46,616 nucleotides of DNA from CAAGNP01 sp045595965 (GCA_045595965.1 JAZOBN010000039.1:1-46616), one strand, 5' to 3'. Positions 1 through 9,033 are shown, numbered from the stretch's first letter. Notes: generated from the sequence alone by a model not told the origin. Program-made: numbers and translations.

Positions 1-1742
1 GAGTCGACCGGATGGAATGAACCGTCCTTGAGGGTAACCTTGAGTGAAGGAACCTCGTAACCAGCAAGCACACTATTTGACATTGCTGACTTGAATCCCT
101 TCTCAACTGATGGAATGAATTCCTTAGGAACGTTACCGCCCTTAACCTCGTCAACAAACTGGAGACCTGTAACGCCCTCATCTGCAGGACCGATCTCAAC
201 AATGATGTCTGCGAACTTACCACGACCTCCGGTCTGCTTCTTGAAGACCTCACGGTGCTGTACAGTCTGAGTGATGGCCTCTTTGTAGTTAACCTGTGGT
301 GCACCCTGGTTGATGTCTACACCGAACTCGCGACGAAGACGGTCAACGATGATGTCGAGGTGAAGTTCACCCATACCGCTGATGACAGTCTGACCTGTCT
401 CATGGTCTGTCTTCACTGTGAATGTAGGGTCCTCCTCTGCAAGTTTAGCAAGCGCTATACCGAGTTTGTCAAGATCCTTCTGGGTCTTAGGCTCTACAGC
501 AAGTCCGATCACCGGATCCGGGAACTCCATAGACTCGAGAGTGATAGGAGACTGCTCGAAGCAGATTGTATCACCGGTACGAAGGTCCTTGAAACCTACT
601 GCTGCACAGATGTCACCAGCCTCAACGAATTCGATAGGATTCTGCTTGTTCGAGTGCATCTGGAAGAGACGTGACACACGCTCTTTCTTTCCTGTACGTG
701 TATTGAGTACGTATGAACCTGCATCAAGTTTACCTGAATATGCTCTCATGAACGCAAGACGGCCTACGAACGGGTCGGTTGCGATCTTGAACACGAGGGC
801 TGCAAACGGCTCCTTAACGCTTGGCTGACGTACTTCCTCGTCACCTGTGTTAGGGTTTGTTCCCTTGACAGCACCCTTGTCGAGTGGTGACGGAAGGTAA
901 CGCATTACAGCGTTCAGAAGGAACTGTACACCCTTGTTCTTGAATGATGAACCGCAGCATGCAGGAACGATAGCCATATCTATGGTAGCCTTGCGGAGAG
1001 CAGCGATCACCTCATCCTCAGAGATTGAGTCAGGATCCTCGAAGAACTTCTCCATAAGGGTCTCGTCATACTCGGCAGCAGCCTCAACGAGTTTCTCTCT
1101 CCATGCATTCGCCTCGTCAACATACTTCTCAGGAATATCTGTCACCTGATAGTTCACAAGAGCGTCAGAGTTATGGTCATAAATCATTGCCTTCATGGCA
1201 ACGAGGTCGATGATACCGTCGAACTTGTCCTCTGCTCCGATTGGAATGCAGATAGGAACTGCACGGGCACCGAGTTTCTCCTTCATCTCATCGATAACTG
1301 CGAAGAAGTCAGCACCGACACGGTCCATCTTGTTTACGTATGCGATCTTTGGAACGCCATACTTGTCAGCCTGACGCCATACGGTCTCAGACTGTGGCTG
1401 TACACGTCCTACCGCACAGAAGGTAGCGACTGTACCGTCGAGCACACGAAGTGAACGCTCCACCTCAACAGTGAAGTCAACGTGGCCCGGAGTGTCGATC
1501 AGGTTGATCTGATAAGTGTCCCCGTTATAGTTCCAGAATGCTGTGGTAGCAGCGGAAGTGATAGTGATACCGCGCTCCTGCTCCTGAACCATCCAGTCCA
1601 TAGTGGCACCACCCTCATGCACCTCACCGAGTTTGTGTGTCTTACCGGTATAATAGAGGATACGCTCTGAGGTTGTGGTCTTACCGGCATCGATGTGGGC
1701 CATGATACCGATATTTCTGGTGAATTTAAGATCTCTTGCCAT
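1..1742 (-). CDS. fusA: Elongation factor G (3' end outside window)
   Basis: Translational GTPase that drives ribosomal translocation and, with RRF, ribosome recycling in the cytoplasm. The frame opens at an ATG at 1742-1740 (protein begins MARDLKFTRN) and runs off the left edge without a stop, giving about 580 of the roughly 700 residues usual for EF-G; the missing part would be the end of domain IV and domain V. Visible GTPase motifs are the P-loop AHIDAGKTT, the switch II motif DTPGH and the specificity motif NKMD. It lies 21 bp downstream of rpsG in the classical str order, so it is probably cotranscribed from the promoter ahead of rpsL. No frameshift or odd residue was seen. Identification is secure. 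Confidence 0.97.
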   Translation of the reverse strand, partial: MARDLKFTRNIGIMAHIDAGKTTTSERILYYTGKTHKLGEVHEGGATMDWMVQEQERGITITSAATTAFWNYNGDTYQINLIDTPGHVDFTVEVERSLRVLDGTVATFCAVGRVQPQSETVWRQADKYGVPKIAYVNKMDRVGADFFAVIDEMKEKLGARAVPICIPIGAEDKFDGIIDLVAMKAMIYDHNSDALVNYQVTDIPEKYVDEANAWREKLVEAAAEYDETLMEKFFEDPDSISEDEVIAALRKATIDMAIVPACCGSSFKNKGVQFLLNAVMRYLPSPLDKGAVKGTNPNTGDEEVRQPSVKEPFAALVFKIATDPFVGRLAFMRAYSGKLDAGSYVLNTRTGKKERVSRLFQMHSNKQNPIEFVEAGDICAAVGFKDLRTGDTICFEQSPITLESMEFPDPVIGLAVEPKTQKDLDKLGIALAKLAEEDPTFTVKTDHETGQTVISGMGELHLDIIVDRLRREFGVDINQGAPQVNYKEAITQTVQHREVFKKQTGGRGKFADIIVEIGPADEGVTGLQFVDEVKGGNVPKEFIPSVEKGFKSAMSNSVLAGYEVPSLKVTLKDGSFHPVD

Positions 1743-1763
1743 TGTTCGTCTGGTCTTGGGGGA

Positions 1764-2240
1764 TTAGAATCTGAAGTGTGCAAATGCCTTGTTGGCCTCT
1801 GCCATTCTGTGCATGTCTTCCTTTCTCTTGAATGCTGCACCCTCGCAGTTATATGCTGCGATGATCTCAGCACAGAGCTTTTCTGCCATAGAGCGGCCAG
1901 AGCGCTTGCGGGCGAAGTTGATCATATTCTTCATAGAAAGTGAAATCTTCCTCTCTGGACGCACCTCCATTGGCACCTGGAAGTTAGCTCCACCGATACG
2001 ACGTGACTTGACCTCAACCTGAGGTGTTACGTTCTCGAGGGCCTTCCTCCAAATATCTAGAGGAGCCTTGTCAGAATCTTTCATCTTCTCGCCTACCATG
2101 TCAATGGCATCGTAAAAAATAGAATACGCGATACTCTTCTTCCCCTGCAACATAAGATTATTCACAAACTGTGTCACTGACACCTCGTGAAATTTAGGAT
2201 CAGGAAGTAGAATCCTCTTTTTAGGCTTCGATTTTCTCAT
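1764..2240 (-). CDS. rpsG: Small ribosomal subunit protein uS7
   Basis: Primary binding protein of the 30S head that nucleates assembly of the 3' domain of 16S rRNA near the decoding centre and E site. The 158-residue product starts MRKSKPKKRI and has typical S7 segments, including NNLMLQGKKS near residue 28 and a conserved basic stretch with RRIGGANFQVP near residue 80. Length matches the family. It sits 34 bp after rpsL and 21 bp before fusA on the same strand, with no promoter or terminator visible between them, so it reads as the middle gene of the str operon. Confidence 0.97.
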   Translation of the reverse strand: MRKSKPKKRILLPDPKFHEVSVTQFVNNLMLQGKKSIAYSIFYDAIDMVGEKMKDSDKAPLDIWRKALENVTPQVEVKSRRIGGANFQVPMEVRPERKISLSMKNMINFARKRSGRSMAEKLCAEIIAAYNCEGAAFKRKEDMHRMAEANKAFAHFRF

Positions 2241-2274
2241 TTTTAAATCTCTTAAAATAAATTAAATTGAATGT

Positions 2275-2661
2275 TTACTTCTTAGCGGTTTTTTTTGGTC
2301 TCTTAGCTCCGTATAGAGAACGGCTTTGTAGACGTCCTTCTACACCAGCTGTATCCAAAGCACCTCTAAGGATGTGGTAACGTACACCAGGAAGGTCTTT
2401 TACACGACCGCCACGCACCAATACGATTGAGTGCTCTTGCAAGTTGTGGCCTTCACCTGGGATGTATGCGTTGACCTCTTTTTGGTTTGTAAGCCTTACA
2501 CGAGCTACTTTACGCATAGCTGAGTTAGGTTTCTTAGGAGTAGTAGTGTAAACACGTACACAAACTCCTCTTCTTTGAGGACAAGCATCCAACGCGCGAG
2601 ATTTGCTCTTCTCGACGATAACCTCGCGTCCTTTGCGAACTAATTGTTGAATTGTTGGCAT
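2275..2661 (-). CDS. rpsL: Small ribosomal subunit protein uS12
   Basis: Decoding-centre protein of the 30S subunit that monitors codon-anticodon pairing. The 128-residue product carries the nearly invariant blocks RVYTTTPKKPNSAMRKVARV and GGRVKDLPGVRYH. The lysines equivalent to E. coli K43 (in TPKKPNS) and K88 (in RVKDLPG) are both present, so the sequence shows none of the usual streptomycin-resistance substitutions. A lysine-rich C-terminal tail (KRPKKTAKK) is normal. It is the first gene of the str operon, and a good Bacteroidota promoter lies about 50 bp upstream. Confidence 0.98.
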   Translation of the reverse strand: MPTIQQLVRKGREVIVEKSKSRALDACPQRRGVCVRVYTTTPKKPNSAMRKVARVRLTNQKEVNAYIPGEGHNLQEHSIVLVRGGRVKDLPGVRYHILRGALDTAGVEGRLQSRSLYGAKRPKKTAKK

Positions 2662-2712
2662 AAATAGTTGTAAATCTTAACTTTATACAATCCCGTCAAA
2701 TTAAACGGGCTG

Positions 2713-2742
2713 CAAAGATAGGCATTTTTTCGGATTTACCAA
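2713..2742 (-). promoter_or_regulatory. Promoter of the rpsL-rpsG-fusA operon
   Basis: On the minus strand the box TATCTTTG (2720-2713) matches the Bacteroidota -7 consensus TAnnTTTG. A TTG at 2742-2740 lies 19 nt upstream, the usual spacing of the -33 element. It leaves a leader of about 45 nt before rpsL. The -33 element ends only 14 bp from the stop codon of the preceding co-oriented gene. Confidence 0.75.
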
Positions 2743-2756
2743 CAAGAAATCAACAA

Positions 2757-4427
2757 TTATCTTACTTTAAGAGTTGATTTATAGAACACAGGCCTCCCTT
2801 TTTCTGAGACACCTTCGACGATGATATCAAAATCCCCCACATAGAGAGGCGCAATACCCCGCAACTCTATTTTTCCCCTACCCTCAACATCAAGCAAAGG
2901 GTGCCAATAGATGGTTTGCCGGTAGTCAGGATATGTATCATCCTCCCTTATTCCTCCACCTGTGTAAGCCAATGGAACTTTACACCCTTTGAACGGGAGA
3001 ATTTTGGTAGAGTTATCAAATGAGAATCCTGAAAGATCTTTTTTATATGTTATAAAGTTGGCAACTCCCCTGTATATTACGTTTCCTATCGAGAAGAAAT
3101 TGGGGTAGATCTCCAGCCTCTCTACAAGCAATGGGTCAAAGTCAAAAATTTTCTGCTGGTCCAGCACCGGTACTCCGTCAATCATCACCAGAGACTCCTG
3201 TGAAGTGCGATAACCATTGTTTTCTGGTGTCAAAGTGATGGAAATCTGTTTCTTTCTCTTTACTGTTTTTACAACAATCTCTTTTACATACTCCACAAGA
3301 ACCTCTTCCATTTTGGGAAATCTGGTGTACTCATCCAGGACATAGACCACCTTTTCATTGTCAAGAAGGATATTGGATCTTACCGGGAGCATTTCATATA
3401 AGGTATCTGCATCAAATCTCTTCTCTACCTGCATCGAAAAGCTCCTTGACAGCAGAAGATTTTCCATAGATGGATTCATAACGAGTTTCGGAATACCTCC
3501 AACTACTTTTTTTATGAACGGATCTACCACCTCAAGTGACTCCACACCGTCACACACCATATCCCTATCTCCATAGATATTTGGGGTAATGATAAATGCA
3601 TCCCCATTTTCCTGGATATCTGCCACAAAATACTCTCCATATTGTCCTGGGAATGAGACGAACAGTTGATCTGACTCTCCCTTCTGAGCTTTGAAACGGA
3701 TAATTTCCCCTTCGTAATCAGGAAGGGTAGCCACCCCCACATTACCTGGAGTTGTCTGGGTTATCTGTTCCCAATAATTGACAATACCGGCATCTATCAC
3801 ATACTTGTATGGGTCTTTATTGTAAATTGAAAGGCTCAATGTGACACTTTCTGGGAGTGCATTGTTTAATGAGAATTTGAACTCCTTCCCCCTTTTTACC
3901 TCAACAGAGGGGAGTTGGACAAACACCTCATCATATCTGTCTTCATTTTCTGCTTGTGCAAAAGACAATCCATCATTCTGAACCATTTCCACACCATCAT
4001 CAACCCTTTCAGATGTGATTGTATTATAGATGGTTACAACCCCTCCGCAAGGGGTAAACCCCTCCTCGTTCTTGTTTTGGGCAGTATACCCCACCAACCT
4101 GTAGTTTCCCGTGGGGAGTGTAGGGGGAAGATCAATTGCTCCAGCCCCTCTACCACCGATCAGAGCCATTTTTGCAGTATGTACAACCTGCTTGTTTGTC
4201 TGCAGTTCCAAATAAACCGTACTGCTGAAGTCGGACAGAGAGGCACTCTCCCCCTCTACCGAAAAACAGAAGAGAGAACACCAGATTCTGTCCCCTGCCA
4301 CATAGGTAGATTTGTCAGTAGAAATATAGACCCTCTCAACAATCCCCTGCTGTTGGGCAGAGAGTCCGATTGACCCTGCAAAACTATTCAGGACCATGAG
4401 CAGAAACAATATATACACTCTTTTCAT
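2757..4427 (-). CDS. Exported MG2-like / TonB plug-like protein without a barrel
   Basis: Function not established. The 556-residue product has a signal peptide ending near residue 24 (GLSA|QQQ). Residues about 32-130 resemble the MG2 (macroglobulin-type) domains common in large exported Bacteroidota proteins (VYISTDKSTYVAGDRIWCSLF-like start, then LPTGNYRLVGYT). Residues about 405-460 resemble the plug domain of TonB-dependent receptors: a MIDGVPVLD segment followed by LVERLEIY and a turn equivalent to the usual RGVANF. No outer-membrane barrel follows; the protein ends about 100 residues later. It is the last gene of an operon, 8 bp after the DUF4249 lipoprotein, so a role in the periplasm or at the outer membrane together with that receptor is inferred. 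It is shorter than many MG2 proteins of this type. Domain calls are by eye. Confidence 0.7.
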   Translation of the reverse strand: MKRVYILFLLMVLNSFAGSIGLSAQQQGIVERVYISTDKSTYVAGDRIWCSLFCFSVEGESASLSDFSSTVYLELQTNKQVVHTAKMALIGGRGAGAIDLPPTLPTGNYRLVGYTAQNKNEEGFTPCGGVVTIYNTITSERVDDGVEMVQNDGLSFAQAENEDRYDEVFVQLPSVEVKRGKEFKFSLNNALPESVTLSLSIYNKDPYKYVIDAGIVNYWEQITQTTPGNVGVATLPDYEGEIIRFKAQKGESDQLFVSFPGQYGEYFVADIQENGDAFIITPNIYGDRDMVCDGVESLEVVDPFIKKVVGGIPKLVMNPSMENLLLSRSFSMQVEKRFDADTLYEMLPVRSNILLDNEKVVYVLDEYTRFPKMEEVLVEYVKEIVVKTVKRKKQISITLTPENNGYRTSQESLVMIDGVPVLDQQKIFDFDPLLVERLEIYPNFFSIGNVIYRGVANFITYKKDLSGFSFDNSTKILPFKGCKVPLAYTGGGIREDDTYPDYRQTIYWHPLLDVEGRGKIELRGIAPLYVGDFDIIVEGVSEKGRPVFYKSTLKVR

Positions 4428-4435
4428 ATCTTCTG

Positions 4436-5626
4436 TTATATATGATCATTTGGCCAGAAAGAGGGTTTGTCTTTTGTCCCATAGACTCTGCAGTCCACAC
4501 AACGCCTGGGTGCCCAATCCACAGCACCCGTCATAGGATCCACAATCACCGGCGCCCAATTAAACGTATAATAGCTATCCCACATCTCCGGATCAACAGT
4601 CGTAAGTTCATCACCAGAATAATATGAAGGTTTATATATCTTCACATCGGTATCTTTTATATAACACCTCTTCCTGGTAACCGTAGAGACAGAAATATAT
4701 CCCAAAACCAACTCTTTAGGATCGGACTCACAAATGATATTTCCCTTTAATTCATTGGGTTGAGGAGCAAAAATACCGGAAGAACCATCACTATTCTTCT
4801 TGAGAGTCTCCCAATACTTGTAGCCCTCCTCTGACAACAGCTTCTGATATACTTCTATCGAATAAAGATAGGATATCTTGAGGCTTATATTGGGAATGGT
4901 GACCAGTTTTTGATTTTTAACAACATTCTCTGTCAGGGGCTCTGTACTATAAATATTGATATCTGTAGATAGAGCTGTATCCCAACAGTAATAATTTGGA
5001 ATAACCGATCCGTCTTCAGGATATTTCAACACGATTTTTTGTACAGGATCGTAATATGCAGAGGCATACCATCTTGCGTGGAACTCCCAATCCTCTCTAA
5101 AGTCCCACTTGTAGTATTTGAGTGAATCAACCTCCCCTGTAGCGTGGACAAGGATATCAAGAGAGGAGAGATCCTCTTTAACGGAGTAGGTTATAGAGTC
5201 TATTTCCGGAGTCCTGAGACATTGGGACCAATTGGATGAATAGGTCTTATCCCCCACCCTGAATACCAAACGGTAATCACCTTCTGCCGGGAGGGTTCTG
5301 GTATCCAGCACATATGCACGTTTCTCACCCTTGGCATATCTGGCATCTTCCTCTATTTCCACAGTAAAAGCATCACATACAGCCCCGTTTTTTCCCTCTA
5401 CCCTGATTTCATCCAATGGGATATTTTTCACTTGCATATCATCACTTGAAATACTGACAGAGGTACTTGAATAAAATTTTGAGAAATCTCCTATATTGAT
5501 ATCACCCTCCATCACAATGGCGGTAGCTTCAACATCCAGATCTTCCGGTTCAAATGGATAGACACAGGAAGATATCAACAACATTGAACCCAAAAACAGA
5601 CCTATGTATTTTATAATCTTTCCCAT
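4436..5626 (-). CDS. DUF4249-type outer-membrane lipoprotein
   Basis: Predicted surface or periplasm-facing lipoprotein of 396 residues. The N-terminus is a lipoprotein signal with the lipobox LISSC (Cys21). It is followed by an acidic segment (FEPEDLD). The body has the pattern I associate with DUF4249 proteins: an early beta-rich domain (IVMEGDINIGDF), then a mid-protein PEIDSITY motif. DUF4249 genes usually follow a TonB-dependent receptor, as here: the start codon overlaps the receptor stop by 1 bp. By analogy with other receptor-lipoprotein pairs it may cap or feed the receptor, but the substrate is unknown. Many internal Cys residues near the end (RRCVDCRVYG) stand out. Confidence 0.78.
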   Translation of the reverse strand: MGKIIKYIGLFLGSMLLISSCVYPFEPEDLDVEATAIVMEGDINIGDFSKFYSSTSVSISSDDMQVKNIPLDEIRVEGKNGAVCDAFTVEIEEDARYAKGEKRAYVLDTRTLPAEGDYRLVFRVGDKTYSSNWSQCLRTPEIDSITYSVKEDLSSLDILVHATGEVDSLKYYKWDFREDWEFHARWYASAYYDPVQKIVLKYPEDGSVIPNYYCWDTALSTDINIYSTEPLTENVVKNQKLVTIPNISLKISYLYSIEVYQKLLSEEGYKYWETLKKNSDGSSGIFAPQPNELKGNIICESDPKELVLGYISVSTVTRKRCYIKDTDVKIYKPSYYSGDELTTVDPEMWDSYYTFNWAPVIVDPMTGAVDWAPRRCVDCRVYGTKDKPSFWPNDHI

Positions 5627-8304
5627 TAGAACTTCATATTGATATTAATATAAGGGATTGGCGCCCCGAAAATTGTCAACATATACCCCTGAACTTTTTT
5701 CCCCGAAGAGGTATCGTAATAGACTGAATAAGCATTTTTCCTACCGGTGACATTATACACGCCAAGGGTAACAGAAAAATGGGTCAGCTGTTTCAAATGG
5801 TGACCTGGCTCTATATTCAGAGCCACATCCATTCTGAAATAGTCTGGGATTCTGTAACTGTTCCTGTCGGAATAGTACAATCTGTAACCACCTCCATAAA
5901 GATATTTTCCAACAGGTACTGTAACCGGTCTGCCAGAAGAATAATCAACATTCAAAGAGATACTGTATCTGTGGGTAAACTTATAATTTCCTACAAATTT
6001 TACATCGTGCGGCTTGTCATAAGCTGCCGGATACCATTCACCTCTGTTTACTGCATAAATGCCATCAACACCCTTATCCTGCAGAAATGTTCTGGAGTAG
6101 GTGTACGACACCCAACCGTTGAGTTTGCCCAGCGGCTTTTTGATCATCACCTCTGCTCCATACGCCTGACCTCGTGTCTGAATCACATCTTCAGCCAGAT
6201 TGCTGTTCATAATTAGCACCGATCCGCTTTTATAGTCGAGATAATCGTCCATCCTCTTGTAATACCCCTCAAGAGAGAACTCTACTTTATTGTCAAAGTG
6301 GGTAGAATAGAGTGCAGCTGCTGCCTGCCATCCGGTTTGCGGTTTGATATCTACATCACTCAGTTTCCAGATATCCGTTGGAGACATTGTGGTGGTGTTC
6401 GAGAGCATATGGATATATTGTCTCATGCTGTTGAATCCGGCTTTAATGGTCACTCTGTCGGACGCAAGATATTTTGCAGAGACTCTGAATTCGGGCCCAC
6501 CGTAAAACTTGAATGGATTCAAATTCACAAATGCCGAATACCTTATCCCCAGATCTGCTGAAAATTTATCCGAAATATTCCATGTATCAGATATGAACAG
6601 AGCCGATTCCACCCCTTGTTCATCATCAAGGATATTCTCCTCTATCAGAGATTGCTCCTCACCGGGAATATCGTACGGAAGCATCATTCCTGGTCTCAAC
6701 TGGTAATAAATAGCGTTAAGTCCGTAGTTCAATGTATGCTTATCTCCTAAAACAGATTTGAATTTCAATTTTGCAAAGCCCTGCTGGATAGTAAATTTCA
6801 GATTATATGCATCAGCCGGATTATGGGTATCAAAAACATTGTAGCCATACTGGTCATACCCTGCACTGAACACCATACTGTGCTTATCGGAGAAATTGCT
6901 TCTCCATTTTACAGAACCGTTGATGTTGCTGTAATTGTATGTGGTATCTATGCTGAAACTGAATCTGTCTTTGGAGTAGTAGCCATATGCATAGATGGTA
7001 TTCTTATCGTTGAATTTATGGCTGATAGAGCCATTTACATCGTAGAAAGAGGCTGTTCCCTGATTGTATCCGCTATTCTCAGGGAGAAGTCCAAGCAACC
7101 AATCGGAATATGTAGTTCTTGCCCCCACAATAAACTTTGTCTTTCCACTCTTGGACAAAGGCCCTTCAATGTGCCCTTTTGCGGTAAGAAGACCTACACC
7201 TAAGGATCCGGTAACCTTCTTGTCATTACCCTCTCTCCCTCTGATTTCGAGAACAGATGACAACCTTCCCCCATATTCTGCAGGGATGGAACTTTTGAAG
7301 AGCTCCACATCTGTCACCACATCGGGATTGAATGCAGAGAAAAGTCCGAAGAGATGTGATGGATTGTAAATGGTCCCGTCATTGAAAAGGATGAGGTTCT
7401 GATCTGTAGCACCACCCCTGACATTGAAACCGCCAGCGGCCTCACCTACAGATTTTACACCCGGGAGGGTGATCAGCACTTTGAGTACATCCGCCTCTCC
7501 AAGAACTGTGGGCACATTTTTAATTCTGTTGATCCGGACAAGCTCTACACCCATTTTATTGCTCCTTCTGCTATTCGAACTCTCGGCTGAGACGGTAGCC
7601 TCTTTCAAAGAGAAAACCTTCTCTTTCATTATGATATCGAGTGTGCCTGTCTGATACAATCTGACGTCGAGTGAAACATCTTCCAGAGAGAAGCCACTCG
7701 CATTCAGTTTGTTAGCACCTGCAGGGAGAAGGATTTTATAAAATCCAAATTCATCTGTCTGAGTATAATATTTCCCATCATCTGTAAAAATTGAAACCCC
7801 TACAAGAGGCTCTCCGTTGCGTACATTCTGAACCACGCCGCTCAAATAGAGTTTATCCCCCTCAACATTGTCCTCACGTCCTATTTCATACACTTTGTTT
7901 GTAAAAGTAGCCACTTTCACCTCTTCACTCAAAGCACTCAACACATCCTCTGTATCATCACCCCTTTTCTCTGCTACTGCATCCTGCTGAAAATAATGTA
8001 ACGGAAGGGTTGTAACAATACCTACACCTTTCAAAATGAACATATTCCCATCCTTTACAGTCACAGAATACCCCTCCTGCTTCAGAAGATCGAGCCCTTT
8101 TGCAAGAAGTTCATCCCCATCTTTCGCCTCAATGGTAAATTTGGAAACACCTGCTGTATCCGAAATAAAAAATATCTTCCCCGGATAGTGGGGCTCCATT
8201 TTCGCCACCAATGAATCCAATGATATCTTATAGAACGAAACCCTCTGCCCAAAAGCACTGAAAGAGAGGATAATTGTCAAAAGAAAAACTGCCACTCTCC
8301 TCAT
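5626..8304 (-). CDS. TonB-dependent receptor with STN and carboxypeptidase-like N-terminal domains
   Basis: Outer-membrane active transporter powered by TonB-ExbBD; substrate unknown. The 892-residue product has a signal peptide (1-20, ending AFGQ), an STN (secretin/TonB short N-terminal) domain at about 22-93, a carboxypeptidase-D-regulatory-like beta sandwich at about 152-225 (SGVVQNVRNGEPLVGVSIF), and a plug domain at about 255-370 with GGFNVRGGATDQNLILFNDG. The rest is a beta barrel ending in a terminal Phe (INMKF), as expected for BAM substrates. STN domains often signal to an anti-sigma factor, but no FecR or ECF sigma gene is present in the window. It overlaps its upstream neighbour by 4 bp and its downstream DUF4249 gene by 1 bp, which indicates translational coupling. 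Confidence 0.93.
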   Translation of the reverse strand: MRRVAVFLLTIILSFSAFGQRVSFYKISLDSLVAKMEPHYPGKIFFISDTAGVSKFTIEAKDGDELLAKGLDLLKQEGYSVTVKDGNMFILKGVGIVTTLPLHYFQQDAVAEKRGDDTEDVLSALSEEVKVATFTNKVYEIGREDNVEGDKLYLSGVVQNVRNGEPLVGVSIFTDDGKYYTQTDEFGFYKILLPAGANKLNASGFSLEDVSLDVRLYQTGTLDIIMKEKVFSLKEATVSAESSNSRRSNKMGVELVRINRIKNVPTVLGEADVLKVLITLPGVKSVGEAAGGFNVRGGATDQNLILFNDGTIYNPSHLFGLFSAFNPDVVTDVELFKSSIPAEYGGRLSSVLEIRGREGNDKKVTGSLGVGLLTAKGHIEGPLSKSGKTKFIVGARTTYSDWLLGLLPENSGYNQGTASFYDVNGSISHKFNDKNTIYAYGYYSKDRFSFSIDTTYNYSNINGSVKWRSNFSDKHSMVFSAGYDQYGYNVFDTHNPADAYNLKFTIQQGFAKLKFKSVLGDKHTLNYGLNAIYYQLRPGMMLPYDIPGEEQSLIEENILDDEQGVESALFISDTWNISDKFSADLGIRYSAFVNLNPFKFYGGPEFRVSAKYLASDRVTIKAGFNSMRQYIHMLSNTTTMSPTDIWKLSDVDIKPQTGWQAAAALYSTHFDNKVEFSLEGYYKRMDDYLDYKSGSVLIMNSNLAEDVIQTRGQAYGAEVMIKKPLGKLNGWVSYTYSRTFLQDKGVDGIYAVNRGEWYPAAYDKPHDVKFVGNYKFTHRYSISLNVDYSSGRPVTVPVGKYLYGGGYRLYYSDRNSYRIPDYFRMDVALNIEPGHHLKQLTHFSVTLGVYNVTGRKNAYSVYYDTSSGKKVQGYMLTIFGAPIPYININMKF

Positions 8305-8993
8305 TTCACCACCTCCATCACTTTTCTGTATAACACATCCTTATCCTGTCTCTCAACCCTTGTAGCCCCTTTGAAAATTCTATTAATCTCCTTCTTGTCC
8401 TCATTAAAAAGCTTTACAAAGGTCTTTTTTCCCGATATTGGGAGATAACCATCCGGTGTAAGGATAAAATAGTCCAGAATAGAATCAAAAATTATTTCAA
8501 TTCTCGCATGACCGGTTGAGGAGATATCCTCCCTGTACTCTTTATATATTTTTTTCAGAATCTGGTTTTCACCCTCCACCAGCACCTCATAATATCCATC
8601 CTCCAATCCTATCTCTGCACCATCAGTCACATTGACAAAATCCCTGTCGTCAAGTACAAACCACTCCACAAGTTTCTTATCCATAATGACCGGTAGTGAT
8701 GTGTCATCGTATTTTACAAGGAGAACATCTCTATTCGAATTGAGATTGATAAGGACATCTTCATATCTTTTCTTGTTGTAGAAGACAACTCCGGGGGTAA
8801 AATCCTCCTGAAAAGCAAAATATGTCCCTTTATATGAGTATGTATAATGTCTCTCTATCTTTCCTCTGTATATCAGTGCCTTATCATTAGCCTTGGTAAT
8901 ATAATTATGATAATCTGAACTTTGAGCGGAGATAGCCGTGCTCAGAAAAAGCAACAGCACCGAAGATGAAATGGATACTAAAATTCTTCTCAT
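8301..8993 (-). CDS. Exported protein of unknown function, first gene of receptor operon
   Basis: I do not assign a named family. The 230-residue product begins with a signal peptide (MRRILVSISS...STAISAQ, cleavage near residue 24). The mature part is beta-rich, with the pattern GTYFAFQEDFTPGVVFYNKK and later YEDVLINLNSNRDVLLVKY, which resembles small exported proteins found beside TonB-dependent receptors in Bacteroidota. It ends in a basic region (GATRVERQDKDVLYRKV). Its stop overlaps the receptor start by 4 bp, so the two are probably coupled. The -7 promoter box ends only 7 nt before its ATG, and there is no alternative in-frame ATG near the signal peptide, so the mRNA may be almost leaderless. 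Confidence 0.75.
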   Translation of the reverse strand: MRRILVSISSSVLLLFLSTAISAQSSDYHNYITKANDKALIYRGKIERHYTYSYKGTYFAFQEDFTPGVVFYNKKRYEDVLINLNSNRDVLLVKYDDTSLPVIMDKKLVEWFVLDDRDFVNVTDGAEIGLEDGYYEVLVEGENQILKKIYKEYREDISSTGHARIEIIFDSILDYFILTPDGYLPISGKKTFVKLFNEDKKEINRIFKGATRVERQDKDVLYRKVMEVVK

Positions 8994-9000
8994 GACCTCG

Positions 9001-9033
9001 CAAAGATATATCTAAAAACCAGACAATTCCAAA
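9001..9033 (-). promoter_or_regulatory. Promoter of the TonB-receptor operon
   Basis: Minus strand: TTTG at 9033-9030, a 21-nt spacer and TATCTTTG at 9008-9001, a full match to the Bacteroidota -33/-7 pattern. Only 7 nt separate the -7 box from the ATG at 8993. The -33 element lies inside the 3' end of the upstream carrier gene. Confidence 0.7.

Noticed and set aside
255..1873. Several open frames of 60-140 codons on both strands inside fusA
   Set aside because: Shadow frames of a strongly conserved EF-G coding sequence, which itself runs off the window edge.
2275..2661. Streptomycin-resistance substitution in rpsL
   Set aside because: The lysines equivalent to K43 and K88 are both present.
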